A stretch of DNA of 64,000 nt from Corythucha ciliata (lineage: Eukaryota; Arthropoda; Insecta; Hemiptera; Tingidae). Numbering within the stretch: the stretch's first letter is position 1; each line of letters begins with the position of its first letter. Location: assembly GCA_038030265.1 (NCBI GenBank), contig CM075937.1, forward strand, positions 46,604,198 to 46,668,197, read 5' to 3'. Of this stretch, positions 11,030 through 22,667 are shown piece by piece. The notes beneath the pieces were generated by a model that was given only the letters and a program-made list of their open reading frames with translations, did not search any database and was not told the origin of the DNA. The translations under genes and the position numbers were made by a program.

Positions 11030-12350
11030 AAAACCGTGAAATTGAATAAAAGCGCTAACTCATTGCTATAAGTGAATACATCGCCCATTAGCTGCTAAAC
11101 TGGAGAAACAATGCTAATCCGCAGCTAAAGTTGAGAAAAATCGCTAATTCAATGCTCAAATTGAAAAACAGCGCAAATTTGCTGCTAATGGAAAAAAATG
11201 CTGATTTGCTGCTAAAAAGAAGAATGCGCTAATTTACGACTAAAATGGAGGAAAGGAGCTGATTCGTCGCTAAATGTGAATACGTCGCTAATCCGTTTCT
11301 AAAAACTATAAAAAGTGCTAATTGGCGGCTTACATTGTGAAAATCGCTTAGTTGGCTTTCGAAATGGATGAAAAGCGCTAATTCGTGGTTAAATGTAGAA
11401 AACTGCTAATTCGCTGCTAAAATAGAGAAACTGCGCTAATTAAGGCTAAAATAAGAAAAAGTGCTAATCCGACACTATGTTATGTGAATACATCACTACT
11501 GCGCTCTAAACTGTTAAATCACTGCTAAAATGAAAAAAAAAAAATAGGTAATAAGCATCACATAAAATTCACAGCAAAAATTGAGAAAAACTGCCCATTG
11601 TATTTCAAAAGTGAGAAAACGCCAATCCGCAATTTCCGGGGGCAATTTAATGGCTGAAATTGAGAAAAATAGCGCCAATTCGTTGCTATACATCGCCAAG
11701 TCGGAGAAAAGGCGCTAATTCGCAGCTAATATTAAGAAAAATCGCTGATTAGCGGCTAAATTGGAGGGGAACGCTAATTCGCCGGGTAAATGTGAATACA
11801 TCCCTGATAATTCACTGCTTAAATTGTGAAACAGCGCTGGAGATGGATAAATTGCGTTATAATTCGAAAAAAAGCGCTAATTCGCTGTTAAAATGGAGAG
11901 AAAGCGCTAAATCATAGCTAAAATAATAAAGCGACGCTGATTTGCTGTTAATCTTAAGAGCAAGCACTAATTTGTAGATAAAAATGTGAAGACTGCTTAA
12001 GCTGAGGAAAAGCGCTAATTCGTGTTTAAATGGGAAGTCATGGCCGAAAAAAATTGGCAATTCATCGCTATACGTGAATAGATGGCTAATCCTCTTCTAA
12101 AATGAAAAAAGCGCTCATTAGATGCTAAAATGAAGAAAGTGCGCTAATTCACGGCTGAAATTGAAAAAATGTTTCAATTCGTCGCTATATGTGAATACGT
12201 CGTCGCTAATCCGCTTCTAAAATGAATAAAAAGTGCTATTTTACTGCGAAAATGGAAAACATCCACATCTAAAACTGGGGAGAAGCGCTAATTCAAAGAA
12301 AAGTTAAGAAAAACTGTCCCTTCAATGGTAAAATTCGCCACTTGAGGGGT
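11030..12350 (+). repeat. Degenerate ~30-bp tandem array, family B (forward)
   Basis: Several dozen imperfect units approximate GCGCTAATTCGCGGCTAAAA followed by TTGAGAAAA. Unit length is about 28-32 bp with frequent indels. There are no spacers and no coding frame. It is the longest forward B array in the first half of the window. Confidence 0.85.
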
Positions 12351-12382
12351 AAAATCTGCAGTTTTTTAAAATGCTGACTGGT

Positions 12383-12640
12383 GAGGGCCGGTGTGTCCAT
12401 GGGAGCTAGGGCATTGCGCTCCAGTGGCCTGGCACCCATGGGCACTCCGGTCGCGGATTTAATTCCCGCGCTGGTCAACTGCCAGCCTCTGGGTTTTTGA
12501 GGTCCTACACTTCGGGGTAGGAAAGGCGCCAGGCAAAATGGCGAAAGCCTCCGCCTGAGTCAGGAAAGAGACCTTGGCCTCCGCCTGGGTAACACTGCAA
12601 GGTACTACAATCCCGAAAAAAAAAAAAAAAAAAAAAAAAA
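12383..12640 (+). mobile_element. tRNA-derived SINE with target-site duplication
   Basis: An insertion of about 258 bp ends in a run of about 26 A. It is flanked by near-identical 15-bp direct repeats (12368-12382 and 12639-12653, AAAATGCTGACTGGT versus AAAATGCAGACTGGT). The head contains an A-box-like CTCCAGTGGCCTGG and a degenerate B-box-like GCGGATTTAATTCCCGC, as in tRNA-derived SINEs. The body has no coding capacity. Mobilisation would depend on a LINE in trans. Confidence 0.8.
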
Positions 12641-12654
12641 AATGCAGACTGGTC

Positions 12655-13204
12655 CGTTATTTTGGCAAGATCATTTGTTTTTTATCAGTTTGGGTTATAT
12701 CCGCCAGTTTTAGAGAGAAATCATCAATTTGGGGCGAAGCCTTGGGTTTTAAAAACGCCAGTCTTGCTGAGAAATCTATAATTTAGGGGTAACACTTCGC
12801 CTTCGGCATGAAATCGTCGATTTTAAAGTAAAATATTCAGTTTTAGAGTTAAGTCTTTAGTTTTGGGTTAAAAAACGTCAGTTTTGAGTTGAAAATCGTT
12901 GGTTTTTTACGCCTCTCAGACAAGACGTTGATGAAAAGTCGGACACCCAGTATTGAGTGTGCCAATCCTTTCCTACGAGTATCGATTTAGAGGGAAAAAT
13001 TTGTCAGTTTTTGGACAGAAAATTAGGATTGGAAGGCTAAAGGCGATATTTCCTAACGGAAATGTTAGTTTTCGGTGGATTACGACCCTTTTTGTGTAAA
13101 ACTCATTTTCCGGGGAAGAATTTGGCGATTTAATGCGACTTTTTTCTGACTTAATCAACTACCAGTTCTTATGCTGGGGTCTCTGCCCACCCCTGGATTA
13201 AGGG
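12655..13204 (-). repeat. Degenerate tandem array, family F, with hAT-like end
   Basis: Units resemble TTTTAGGGTAAAATCGTCAG, repeated every about 28-32 bp. The region ends at 13182-13204 with GGCTGGCTACGCCCCTG, the reverse complement of the terminal motif CAGGGGCGTAGCCAGCC. Similar structures occur at 41808-42250 and 43560-45075. Confidence 0.6.
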
Positions 13205-13684
13205 CTGGCTACGCCCCTGCAAACATGGCTATTCGTACCTATAACGAAAATGTGACCATTGGCGTTTGCGCACTGATCTCGGTCGGTCCTCACCCTACCA
13301 ATTTATCACTCCCCCACCCCGCCACAGGTGTTGGTTAGATGCAACCTAAGACCTGGATAAACTGACTACTCTCGCACTAAAACCGCTGAATAAGGCCGTC
13401 TTGACCTTGCCAACTGATTGAATCCCCTCCCCCCAGCGGCGTCTACTCCCCTTCCCTGATGGCTGGACGCGAAATCTCCCCCCCCCCCTAATGAACAGTA
13501 ATCCCCCTTCTCATGTATTAAAGGCTTTTAAGATGAAAAATTACAGTGAAAAACAACGTTAATGAATAGTAGGTACTTTCATTTTTTCGCTAGTGATACA
13601 CAAGTGTAGAAAACCTGGAAATTTCAGTGCCTAATTTTGACAAATTGGATGAAATCAACACCACGTAGCGTTAAATTATGGCTC
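13205..13684. other. Interspersed repeat, non-coding
   Basis: The segment from 13215 to 13380 (TCCTCACCCTACCAA, GTGTTGGTTAGATGCAA, CTGGATAAACTGACTACTCT) matches 16845-17000. No gene is seen. C-rich runs lie near 13430-13490. Confidence 0.45.
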
Positions 13685-14521
13685 ATTCTAATTTTTAGCC
13701 GCGATTCAGCGCTTTTTCCACGCCTTATTCGCAGATAAGCGCCTTTTCTTAGTTTAAAGCCGCGAATCAGCACTTTTTCTTAAATTTAAGCCGTGAGTTG
13801 GATATTTTTCTCCATTTCAGTAGCGAATTAGCTTTTTCTTCATTTTAGCTGCGAATTAGTGGGTTCTGTTTCACCCTTAGTCACGAATCAGCGCTTTTCC
13901 ATTATTTTCGCCTTAAAGTTGCATTCACCAGAAGGCCGCGAATTGGCATTCTCTTAATTTTAACCGCTAATTAGCGTTTTGTTTTTCTCCTTTTTGACCT
14001 TGAATTAGCGAATTTTTCTCAATTTTAGCTTAGATATTTGAGTTTTTCTCTATTTTAGCCGCAATTTAGCGTTGTCATTTCAAACGCTCATAGTCATGAA
14101 TTAGCGTTTCTCTCAATTTTACCCGCGAATGTGCGATGTATATCAATATTTGCCGCGAATTAGCGGCTTTTTCCACTCTTGGCTATTAGTTAGCGCCTTT
14201 TCTAAATTTCGGTCAAGAAGATTCCTTCATCAAATAGTCGAGAATTGGCGTCTACTTAATTTTAGTCGCGAATTAGCGTTTTTCTCTCAGAATCGGCCCT
14301 TTTTATGAATTTTACCCGCGAATTAGCGCTTTTCTCAATTTTAACCGTGAATTAGCACGGTTTCTATATTTTATTCACGAATTTAAGCACTGCTCCTCAA
14401 TGTCATCGTCAAATTATATTGATTTTTCTACATTTTTAACCGTGAATCATTCTTTCGTCTCAATTTGAGCCGTAAATTAGGGGTTTTTCTCATTTTAGTC
14501 TGTAATTAGCGATTTTTCCCA
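13685..14521 (-). repeat. Family B array (reverse orientation)
   Basis: Units read TTTTCTCAATTTTAGCCGCG then AATTAGCG, the reverse complement of the array at 11030-12350. The array is interrupted at 14522 by a separate insertion and resumes for about one unit after 15011. Confidence 0.8.
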
Positions 14522-15011
14522 ATGAGGAAGTAACACATTTTCCAAAATCATGCTGTCGTGTTAGCTTGGGTACCAAAACTCATGAAAACCCGATCCGTTC
14601 AAATGAAATCAGGCCCTACATTTTTTTATTAATTTTTTAATCTATTGGGTTGCGGGACCCATTTGAAATAGGCTAGATAGACTGATGACGTAATAACAGC
14701 ATTTGCATGGCCTTCATAATAGCTTCCCACAAATCAAACAATAGGACTTAAGAGAATGGGAAGGACAAGAAGGGGCAAGACATGATAACAGCTATGATGC
14801 GGAGGGTTGGGAGGGGTCACAACCCCTTTCTACCCCACGAGTCACAGACCGGCCGTTTAAGGTAACAAAAAAAATTGGTAAGTTTCATTATTTCGCTATA
14901 AATCGAAATCAATCATTTACGCACCAATATTCAATTCATGGTCATATTTAGTCATTTTCCTTCGAAAAAAAATGTTTCCAGCGATTTTTATTTTTTATGT
15001 TACTTCCTCAT
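14522..15011. mobile_element. 490-bp MITE-like insertion in array B
   Basis: It is bounded by perfect 13-bp terminal inverted repeats ATGAGGAAGTAAC (14522-14534) and GTTACTTCCTCAT (14999-15011). The array unit continues on both sides (TTTTTCCCA before, TTCAGCCGTGAATTAG after), so this is an insertion with visible boundaries. There is no coding capacity. Confidence 0.6.
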
Positions 15012-15035
15012 TTCAGCCGTGAATTAGTGTTTTAC

Positions 15036-15780
15036 AGGGTGGATCCGTATAAGTGTGACAAAATTTTTTTGGTAAAACTACGTAAAAAGTCGAGTAAAAT
15101 GGTACCTTTGAAGTGTCCTACGTCAATCAATTCCGGAGTTATGATTTTTTTGTATCTAAAGAAGAAACCGGTGCTTGCTTCACGAAATCCACGATTTCTC
15201 TGCTTATACCGCACCAAATCCAAAAAGTGATGCGATTTTTAGAATCTACGGAACATTTCCTTTAGGATGGAGGCTATTTTATTGTTTGAAATAATCGTCA
15301 ACACCCAGAAATCTGGCATTTTTGCCATAAAGTCACGTGGCCTCCATAATTTGTATGATTTACGAAAAGTCGCTGAGCCCAAACGGCTTCCTCTACAGAC
15401 TTTCGATGCATCAGAAAAACTTCTCCGTCTTCTAAGCTTCCTTTTCGCGTGTTTATATTTCATGTTGCCACAGGCGTTTCTCACGAGAATGCACAAAAAC
15501 CGTGTTTTTACGGAACATGGGCCATTGCCTACGACATTCGTGAAAGGGTGCAGGGAGATTGGCAGTAAGTGAGAACAGGATAACTTACCATGGAGAAGAT
15601 ATAGTAGGCAAGCGACATTCAAATTGACCCCACCCCCCACGATTGTCACCATTCGGGGGGGGGGGGGGTATAATTGAATGCCGTTTGCCTACGATATCTT
15701 CTCCTTCCTAAAATATCCTGTCCTCCCTTTCTAAAACAATATTTTGACAGAAAAATATGGGCAGTTGCCCACGTGACAAG
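15036..15780. other. Non-coding segment with TACAGGGTGG-type end and palindrome
   Basis: It starts with ACAGGGTGGATCCGTATAAG then TGTGACA, similar to the ends of the element at 26255-27718. An inverted repeat at about 15593-15706 (GAGAAGATATAGTAGGCAAG versus GTTTGCCTACGATATCTTCTC) encloses a long G run. No gene is seen. Confidence 0.45.
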
Positions 15781-16380
15781 TGCCAACGGTTATCCGTAAA
15801 CTCGCCACTACCTCGGTACGCTACTGTACGTATCTGCTGATGGGGCGCAGGGAGCAAACCCCGAAAAGTTTAGTAATTCATGGAGGTAACCATGCGAAAT
15901 TCACGGTTCCTAAAAGACCCTTATATCCTTCGAAATATTCAATTTTGTGGCTTTTTAGGGCTAAGCTTGAAACTCACAATTTCGCATTTCGCGGTTGATT
16001 ATATTCACCGAAACTTTCAATATCGTTGTCCACGAGTATGTAGCTCTGAAAATTCTTTATTTTCTATTATGTATGTATCCCACGAAACTTGTAATTCATG
16101 GCTGCCCCACCCCCCGGCGTTGAGTGGACAACGTCGCCTGATGCATCAATTTTCGGACAGAGTCAGGCTACTCAGGTATTTTGGGCATACTAAACCTGGA
16201 AACTATGCCAAAAGGAAGGGACAGGAGAAAAACAGAATAAATTTGTGTTTTAACAAAGGAAAAAGGCTTCAAAGATTCTCTGTCAGCTGAAATCAGGGCG
16301 GTACAAATGCATAGACTGTACCCCCCCCCGGCTAAAATCGAGGGGGTACATTGCACCCCTGTACCCCCCCCGTTCCTACG
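15781..16380. other. Non-coding, TE-derived
   Basis: No gene is recognised. CTCGGTACGCTACTG near 15812 resembles the terminal motif CAGTAGCGTACCGAGG seen at 60740 and 62200. Long C runs lie near 16320-16370. Confidence 0.35.
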
Positions 16381-17300
16381 TCACTGATGGCCAAACTGAG
16401 CATTCATGCCTAAAATTGGTAAAGCTGTAGCCAATTAAGGCCCTTGAGTGGCGCCTCCCGGTCGGCCCGGGTGGCGCCACTCAAGGGGAAATAAGAGACG
16501 TCCCACCCGTGTCGCGCCACTCAAGTGGCCTCGTGTATCGTGTAAATGACAATTACGCTTTGAAAATCCTTAAACGGATGATTCCTGTCTTGAAAATCGC
16601 AAAATCGACCATTTGCGCGTCAAAAATGATTCAAATGAACCATTCCACACCTTGGACATGTCAACGGACGATTTATGCCCTGAAAATAGCAAAACTGGCT
16701 ATCAAGCCCTAAAAATGGCATAATCGTACCAGAAATTCACGATCAAACTGACCCCAGTCTGGCCAGACCGATTATTTGCGCCCTGCAGATGCTGCAGACA
16801 AATTGCGCCTTCTGGCAATCTGAACCCAAAAAACTGCCAAACATGGCTATTTATACCCTTAACGAAAAATTGACTGTTGGTGTGCATGGGCCGTCCTCAC
16901 CCTACCAACTCATCACTCACCCCTCCCTCCTCCTACGTCTCCTCGAAGTGTTGGTTAGATGCAATCCAAGGACTGGATAAACTGACTACTCTCGCGCCAT
17001 AGACTTTCTTTATTGGCTAATCACACCTTAAAAGTGGCCAAAAGTGCTTCAAAAAATGGCCAAACTGATCCCCCCCCCCCTGATAGCCCTAAAAATGGCT
17101 AAACTGCAGACAATTGGTGCCCTCAAAAAATACCTGAACTGATAATTTATGCCTTGCAGATGGCTTAACTGACAATTCGAGCAATTAACATACTTCCATT
17201 CCCGAAGGGAACATGGAAGTAAAATGCCTAATCTGACTTGCTGCGCCAAAAAATCAATTAGTTGCCGTATTGAGCATAGTTAAGAAATAGCAAACAAAAG
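16381..17300 (+). repeat. Family A array with inserted repeats
   Basis: Degenerate units (AAAATGGCCAAACTGANNATT) are interrupted by a hairpin at 16440-16482 (CTTGAGTGGCGCC / GGCGCCACTCAAG) and by an interspersed segment (16845-17000) shared with 13215-13380. Confidence 0.65.
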
Positions 17301-17477
17301 TGATGAAAACGTGGGAATAAAATCAATAACTATAAAAAACAATATCAAAAACAAACAAACGAAAGAAAGAAAGAAACAACAAAAACCGTATTTGTTTAGC
17401 CCCGCTAAGGAGCGGTATTTATACCACTGACCAGGCGATGATTCAGGATTTGCTCAGGGTCAGGGGAGGGGCTTGAG

Positions 17478-18340
17478 AAATTGTTTGTCAGGCATTCGCT
17501 GCCTAAAAATAGCTTAACTAGCTATTCCTACCATCTACTAGCCTGAATATACCTCCGACTAGGCCGACTGTAATCGCGCCCATAAATGGCAAAACTGACG
17601 ACTCGCGTCTTGAAAATAGCTAAACTGGCTATTTGTGCCCTAAAAATAGCCAAAAATGACTAAACCGGACTATTTAAGCGGCTCTGAAAATTCCGGAAAA
17701 ATAGTGATTTCCGTAATGAAAATGACTAAATTGAAGCCCAGGAGAAGACAGAGACGATTCCTGTCCTGCGAATCGCAAAATCGACCAATTCACACACCAA
17801 GAATAGCCAAACCGACCATTCGCGCCTTGTCTTGAACATTTGTGCCCTACAGAGATGGCAAAACTGACGAATAGCGCCTTAAAAAATTGCTGAACTGATT
17901 ATTTGTGCGCTAAAAAAAAGCCAAATTGTTGAATCCTGCTCTAAAATGTCCGAAATGACTGTAAGAGCCCTAAAAATCGATAAATTTAATAATTTGCGCC
18001 CTAAAAATGCGTGAACTGGTGATTCCTGCTCCAAAAATGGTAAAATTTACCATTCGCGCGCCAGAAATGGTCAAACTGACTGTTTTCGCCTTGGTTTGTC
18101 GTAACTATTCAAGCCCTAAAAATGGAAAAACCTGGCTCTATGCGTCCTGAAAATGCCCAAATTGGTAAATCGAGCCACACAAATTGGTAAAACTGGCTCT
18201 ATGTGCCATAAAAAAAAAGCCTCGAAAGTACCTAAACAGACGATTCCTGTTCCGAAAATGGCCAAACTGAGCGTAATTAGCACCTAGGTTCTAAAAATGA
18301 CCAGAGTGCCAATTCCCACTCTATAAAAACTGCCCGTTTG
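17478..18340 (+). repeat. Family A array (duplication A, unit 1)
   Basis: About 25 degenerate units of about 32 bp, such as GCCCTAAAAATAGCCAAAAA. It begins right after the shared leader (17430-17500), which includes a hAT-like GATTCAGGATTTGCTCAGGG. The copy in unit 2 is at 22668-23520. Confidence 0.75.
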
Positions 18341-18345
18341 GACCC

Positions 18346-18688
18346 TTAAGGGGGAGTTGTACATGTGTTTCCTCGACCCCCCTCCCATCATACCTCGCCT
18401 ACTCGGCGTTACGAATATTAGCACCGTATTTCTGCACCTATCCTGGATTTCAAGGCCTCATTTAAATCTTCACGAAATTCCGCAATACCGTACGATCTTC
18501 TTTTTTCACATTTCACCCCTAAAATAACTGTAAAACGCACTTTTACCTTTAAAATTCCCACTCATTCGACGACTTATTTAGGACAGCAAGATCGTACGGT
18601 TGTGCGGAATTTCCTGAAGATGTAAATGAGACCTTGAAATCCAGGATTGGTGCAGAAATACGGCGATAATTTACGTAACGCGGAGTGC
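18346..18688. mobile_element. Palindromic TTAA-type element, right arm truncated
   Basis: The left arm starts at TTAAGGGGGAGTTGTACATG and matches the element at 10152. The arms pair around 18520-18570 (GATCGTACGGTTGTGCGGAA against TTCCGCAATACCGTACGATC). The right arm stops at CGTAACGCGGAGTG, where the next element begins, so its terminal part is lost. Duplicated at 23526-23864. Confidence 0.65.
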
Positions 18689-19599
18689 GGCCAGTTTACA
18701 CAAGCAATAAAAATTGCTGCAATTCGGCAATTATTGGACAATTCAGTTCTACAAAAATTTCAGCAATATGGAGCAATTTTCCCTCAGCGGGTAGTTGAGT
18801 TATTTTGCAAATCATTGTAGCAATTGTAATGCAGTGAATTTCTCAATTTCTGCTGAGCAACAAAAATTGCTCAACTTTTACGTTTTTTTTTTCCGTTTAC
18901 GACTACCGTTAAAAATTTGTTCCGTTTCTTCTTTTCCGAGAATTGTCATTCGGGCCACCGCACCCGGCCCCTGCGGTGCCATATTGATGAAATTTTTGTA
19001 GAAAAATTGCAACCGTAGCTGTACAGTAGTACTGACAACTATAGCTGTGTGAAGTCAGCCAGGTACCGTCTCCGTCTTTCAACTAAAAAAAAATAAAATA
19101 AAACAATGTTTCTTTTAGAGTGGATCCCGGGGTTTTAGTGTTGTAAGATCTCGTCTTACATTCGTTATCCACCCGTGTGAGGTGGAAATCGTCCGATTAT
19201 GACCGTATTCAATCTACGCAATCGAAAAACGACATAAATGTAGTAAGTAACGAGCACTAATTATCCAACCTCCGTGGACTTAAAAAACTGCAAGAAAACC
19301 GGAATTGGACAACAGTAAAGACCTCGCCACACAGAACGCGAACCACGCAACGCGCTGAAAAACCACGGCAACGGGGTTTACCTCGTCCACGTTGTCATGT
19401 TTTTTTTTTCGCGAGCGGACCAGTCCGCCCGGCAGTTCGCGTTCTGTGTGATGGGGGCCTTAAGCATTATTGGACAATTCGATGCAATTATTGCTTCAAG
19501 AAAAGACGGGGAGTTTATTGCTGGGCAATTTTTTGGCTATTGCTGCAATTCGCTTTCTTTCAATTATTGCCATTAAAAATTGCCCTGTGTAAATGGGCC
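18689..19599. mobile_element. Non-autonomous DNA element with GGCC...TTTACACA ends
   Basis: Imperfect terminal inverted repeats are seen: left GGCCAGTTTACACAAGCAAT, right the complement of GGCCCATTTACACAGGGCAA. An internal inverted repeat pairs CACACAGAACGCGAAC (about 19330) with GTTCGCGTTCTGTGTG (about 19437). No transposase is encoded. The second copy is at 23865-24778. Superfamily not assigned. Confidence 0.55.
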
Positions 19600-19869
19600 T
19601 TTAGAAAGAAAAGACCACATAATAATAAAAAGGCCCGGGCGCGCCACTGACCCAGTCGGGGTATTTCCTTTTTGTCTCAAAAACGATAAACTGTGAGGGC
19701 TGGACATATGGAGCCCCTGTTCAAAGTCTTACCAGGTTTACTACTACTCAGGGCCGTCTTTAGGGGGTAGGCAGGGTAGGCTTGGAATAAAAATGATTAC
19801 CAAATAATCGTTCAGGAATTGCACTCGGCTTAATTTTTACAATTTTGAGGCACTTCTGTTGAAACGATT

Positions 19870-20480
19870 AAAAGTCGTGTTCTAAAATGCCCAAGCCCAG
19901 AAAATAATGATTTTTAATGGAGAGAAAATCCGGGAAATTAGGGTTTTACAGAGCTAAAAATCCGAATAATTTGGTTTTTGAAGAATTCAGTCCCACGAAA
20001 TTGGTTTTTCCAACCATGAAAATCCGCGAAATTGGCTTTAAAGGCGCCTTATCCACAAAAAGGGGTCTTGAATGATCCAAACATGTGAAAGTGAAATTGG
20101 CGTATTTGAGCCAAACACCCGAAATTTACATTTTAAATAGCCAAATCCAAGAAATTAGGTTGCTAAAGTGGACCAAACCGTGGGTTTTGAAAGAAGAGAA
20201 ATCTGTCCAATTGACGCTTTAAAGGGGCAAATCCTGGAAATTTGATTTTTAAAGATCCCGCGAAATTGCTTTTTCGAATGAGGGAAACCTCGCGAAATTG
20301 TCGTTTGAAGAAGCCATAATTACGAAATTGGCTTGTCGGTTAAGCCAAACCCTCGAAATTTATATTTGAAAGAGCCGAACCCACGGAACTTGTTTATTCA
20401 ATTGAGACGGACCCCCCCCCCTCCACCACCAATTGCTATTTTAAAGAGCTCAGTTCAATAAATTCGGATCTTGAAGGATC
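19870..20480. repeat. Degenerate tandem array, family D
   Basis: Units resemble CACGAAATTGGNTTTTNAA then GAGCCAAATC, about 30 bp long. The array lies just inside a hAT-like end (CAGGGCCGTCTTTAGGGGG at 19749). Copies or relatives are at 25080-25700, 53700-54260 and 57480-57670. Confidence 0.65.
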
Positions 20481-20966
20481 TCTCGGTACGAAACTTGAAC
20501 GTATTTCAACTTCGGCCCTAGGAACGACGTGTCTCAATGGAGGCCACTCTTACTGTGCTTGCAGTCTGCCTCTGCAGTTCGACAATTTTCCACTTTCGAT
20601 TAAATTGATCGTGTCCCGGCCAAGTTTGTGAACATTCCCCGTCCAAGTTCTTCGTTTTAGCCGCTTATTTGGGGCACTTTTGACGGCTACAGAGCCGAAC
20701 AGACAGGTAATTTCACTGGCCGGAGGAAAATATCCCTTCCATAAAAGTGCAAAATAGGTTAATCTGCTATTAATCGCAAAAAAAAATCCCGCAGTTTCAT
20801 GGCTGAATCGCCATTTTTGAACATCATTAATTTTATTGACAAATAGTCTGTTTTAGGGGGGCTTATTGGATCTTTTTGTACGTTGTAACTGTCTTGGGGT
20901 TGTAGAATTTTCATAATGAAGGCAAATAAATGAAAAAACTTCTCCCACTTGTTTTATTTGAATTAA

Positions 20967-22312
20967 TAGTTCGAGAGCTAGCGACAGTCCCATTCAACCG
21001 GAAGAACATAGTCACCGAATGTGTGCAAAATGATGGCATTTGACCCCCTATTTACGAGTCCGGAAGTCTGCCATGCTGTATCTGGGGCCTAAGGATTTTA
21101 TAGCTAATTAAAGTCCTTAATTTGGGACATTAATTTAACCAGAAGAACATAGACCCGAAACTAGTCTCATTCGAAAGGTTTTATGAAGCTGATTACGAAT
21201 ATGATCGTCTGCCGCCGTCTGCCTGGGGCATTTGCCCTCTGTGGCTCGCCAAACTCACGTAATTCGGTAAATTTTAATTAACCGGAAGAACACAGTCCTG
21301 AAACTGGTCTTATTCGATAGGATTTATGGAGATGATTACAAATAAAATCGTCTGCCTGGAGCATTTGCCCTCGGTGGCCAGTAAACTCCTTAAATCAGGG
21401 GCATTAATTAACCGGATGAACTAAGTCCGGAGAATGGTCTTTTGCGACACGTTTCATGTGGCTGAATACGAAAGTGACCGTCTGCCGGTGTCTGCCTGGG
21501 GCACTTGCCGTTAGTGACTAGTTAAAAACTGCACCGGAGGAAAATGATTAACCGGAAGAACGTAGTCCTGAAACCAGTCTCATTCGAAAGGTTTCACGGA
21601 GCTGATTACGAATATAATCGTCTGCCTGGGGCATTTGCCCTCTGTGGCTCGCCAAACTCACGTAATTCGGTAAATTTTAATTAACCGAAAGAACACAGTC
21701 CTGTAACTGGTCCTATTCGATAGGTTTTAAGGAGATGATTACAAATGTAATGGTCTGGCGGCGTCTGCCTGGAGCATTTGCCCTCGGCAAGTGCCAGGCA
21801 GACACCGGCACACGATCACTTTCGTATTCAGTCACATGAAACGTGTCTCGTGAAACGTGTGACTTAGTTCATCCGGTTAATTAATGCCCCTGATTTAAGG
21901 AGTTTACTGGCCACCGAGGGCAAATGCTCCAGGCAGACGATTTTATTTGTAATCATCTCCATAAATCCTATCGAATAAGACCAGTTTCAGGACTGTGTTC
22001 TTCCGGTTAATCAAAATTCACCGAATTACGTGAGTTTGGCGAGCCACAGAGGGCAAATGCCCCAGGCAGACGATCATATTCGTAATCAGCTTCAATAAAA
22101 CCTTTCGAATGAGACTAGTTTCGGGTCTATGTTCTTCTGGTTAAATTAATGTCCCAAATTAAGGACTTTAATTAGCTATAAAATCCTTAGGCCCCAGATA
22201 CAGCATGGCAGACTTCCGGACTCGTAAATAGGGGGTCAAATGCCATCATTTTGCACACATTCGGCGACTATGTTCTTCCCGTTGAATGGGACTGTCGCCA
22301 GCTCTCGGTCTA
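20967..22312. mobile_element. 1,346-bp foldback element with 3-bp TAA target duplication
   Basis: The two halves are reverse complements around a centre near 21790. Each arm carries several tandem about 140-bp subunits (AACCGGAAGAACA...TCGTCTGCCTGGGGCATTTG). The ends are TAGTTCGAGAGCT and AGCTCTCGGTCTA. TAA occurs at 20964-20966 and 22313-22315. The duplicate locus without the element has a single TAA, which proves insertion here or precise loss there. A 3-bp TAA/TTA duplication is typical of PIF/Harbinger, but no transposase is present, so the superfamily is inference. Related subunits recur at 58600-58935 and 60030-60345. Confidence 0.85.
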
Positions 22313-22667
22313 TAACGTGACCGCGGTTTCGGCAAAGCTAGTATTTTCAAACGAGTCAACGAATAAAACACAACCGGTGTTGATATACAGGGTGGAACAG
22401 GATAAGTGTGACAAAAAAAATTGGGTGAAAATAGGCCTCATTTGCGATCGAAAACACCCTATAAACCATGGTCCGAAAATCAAAATCCTACGAGATATGA
22501 TTTTTTAAACGTTTTTTGAGGCTTGCATCACTTTTCTTAACTAAATGCGAATAGATCAGTTTACAGCTGACATTTGCAACTTTTGACGATGGATTTGGAA
22601 AGAGCACACTTTTTTCTGACAGGAAAGCCATTTTCGATAAAATTCAACTATTTTCTGTGGGCTTGAG

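Larger units (their letters stand above)
17469..22658. repeat. Tandem segmental duplication A, unit 1 (with insertion)
   Basis: This unit is repeated head-to-tail at 22659-26537. Both units hold a family A array, a palindromic TTAA element, a GGCC...TTTACACA element and a family D array in the same order, with only scattered differences. Unit 1 is longer because it contains the 1,346-bp foldback at 20967-22312 and one 3-bp target copy. The motif GGGCTTGAGA stands at the start of unit 1 (17469), at the junction (22659) and at the end of unit 2 (26538). Confidence 0.9.

Noticed and set aside
11030..12350. About 30-bp repeats that could suggest a CRISPR array
   Set aside because: The units are contiguous and degenerate with no unique spacers, no cas genes are present, and the window is clearly eukaryotic.
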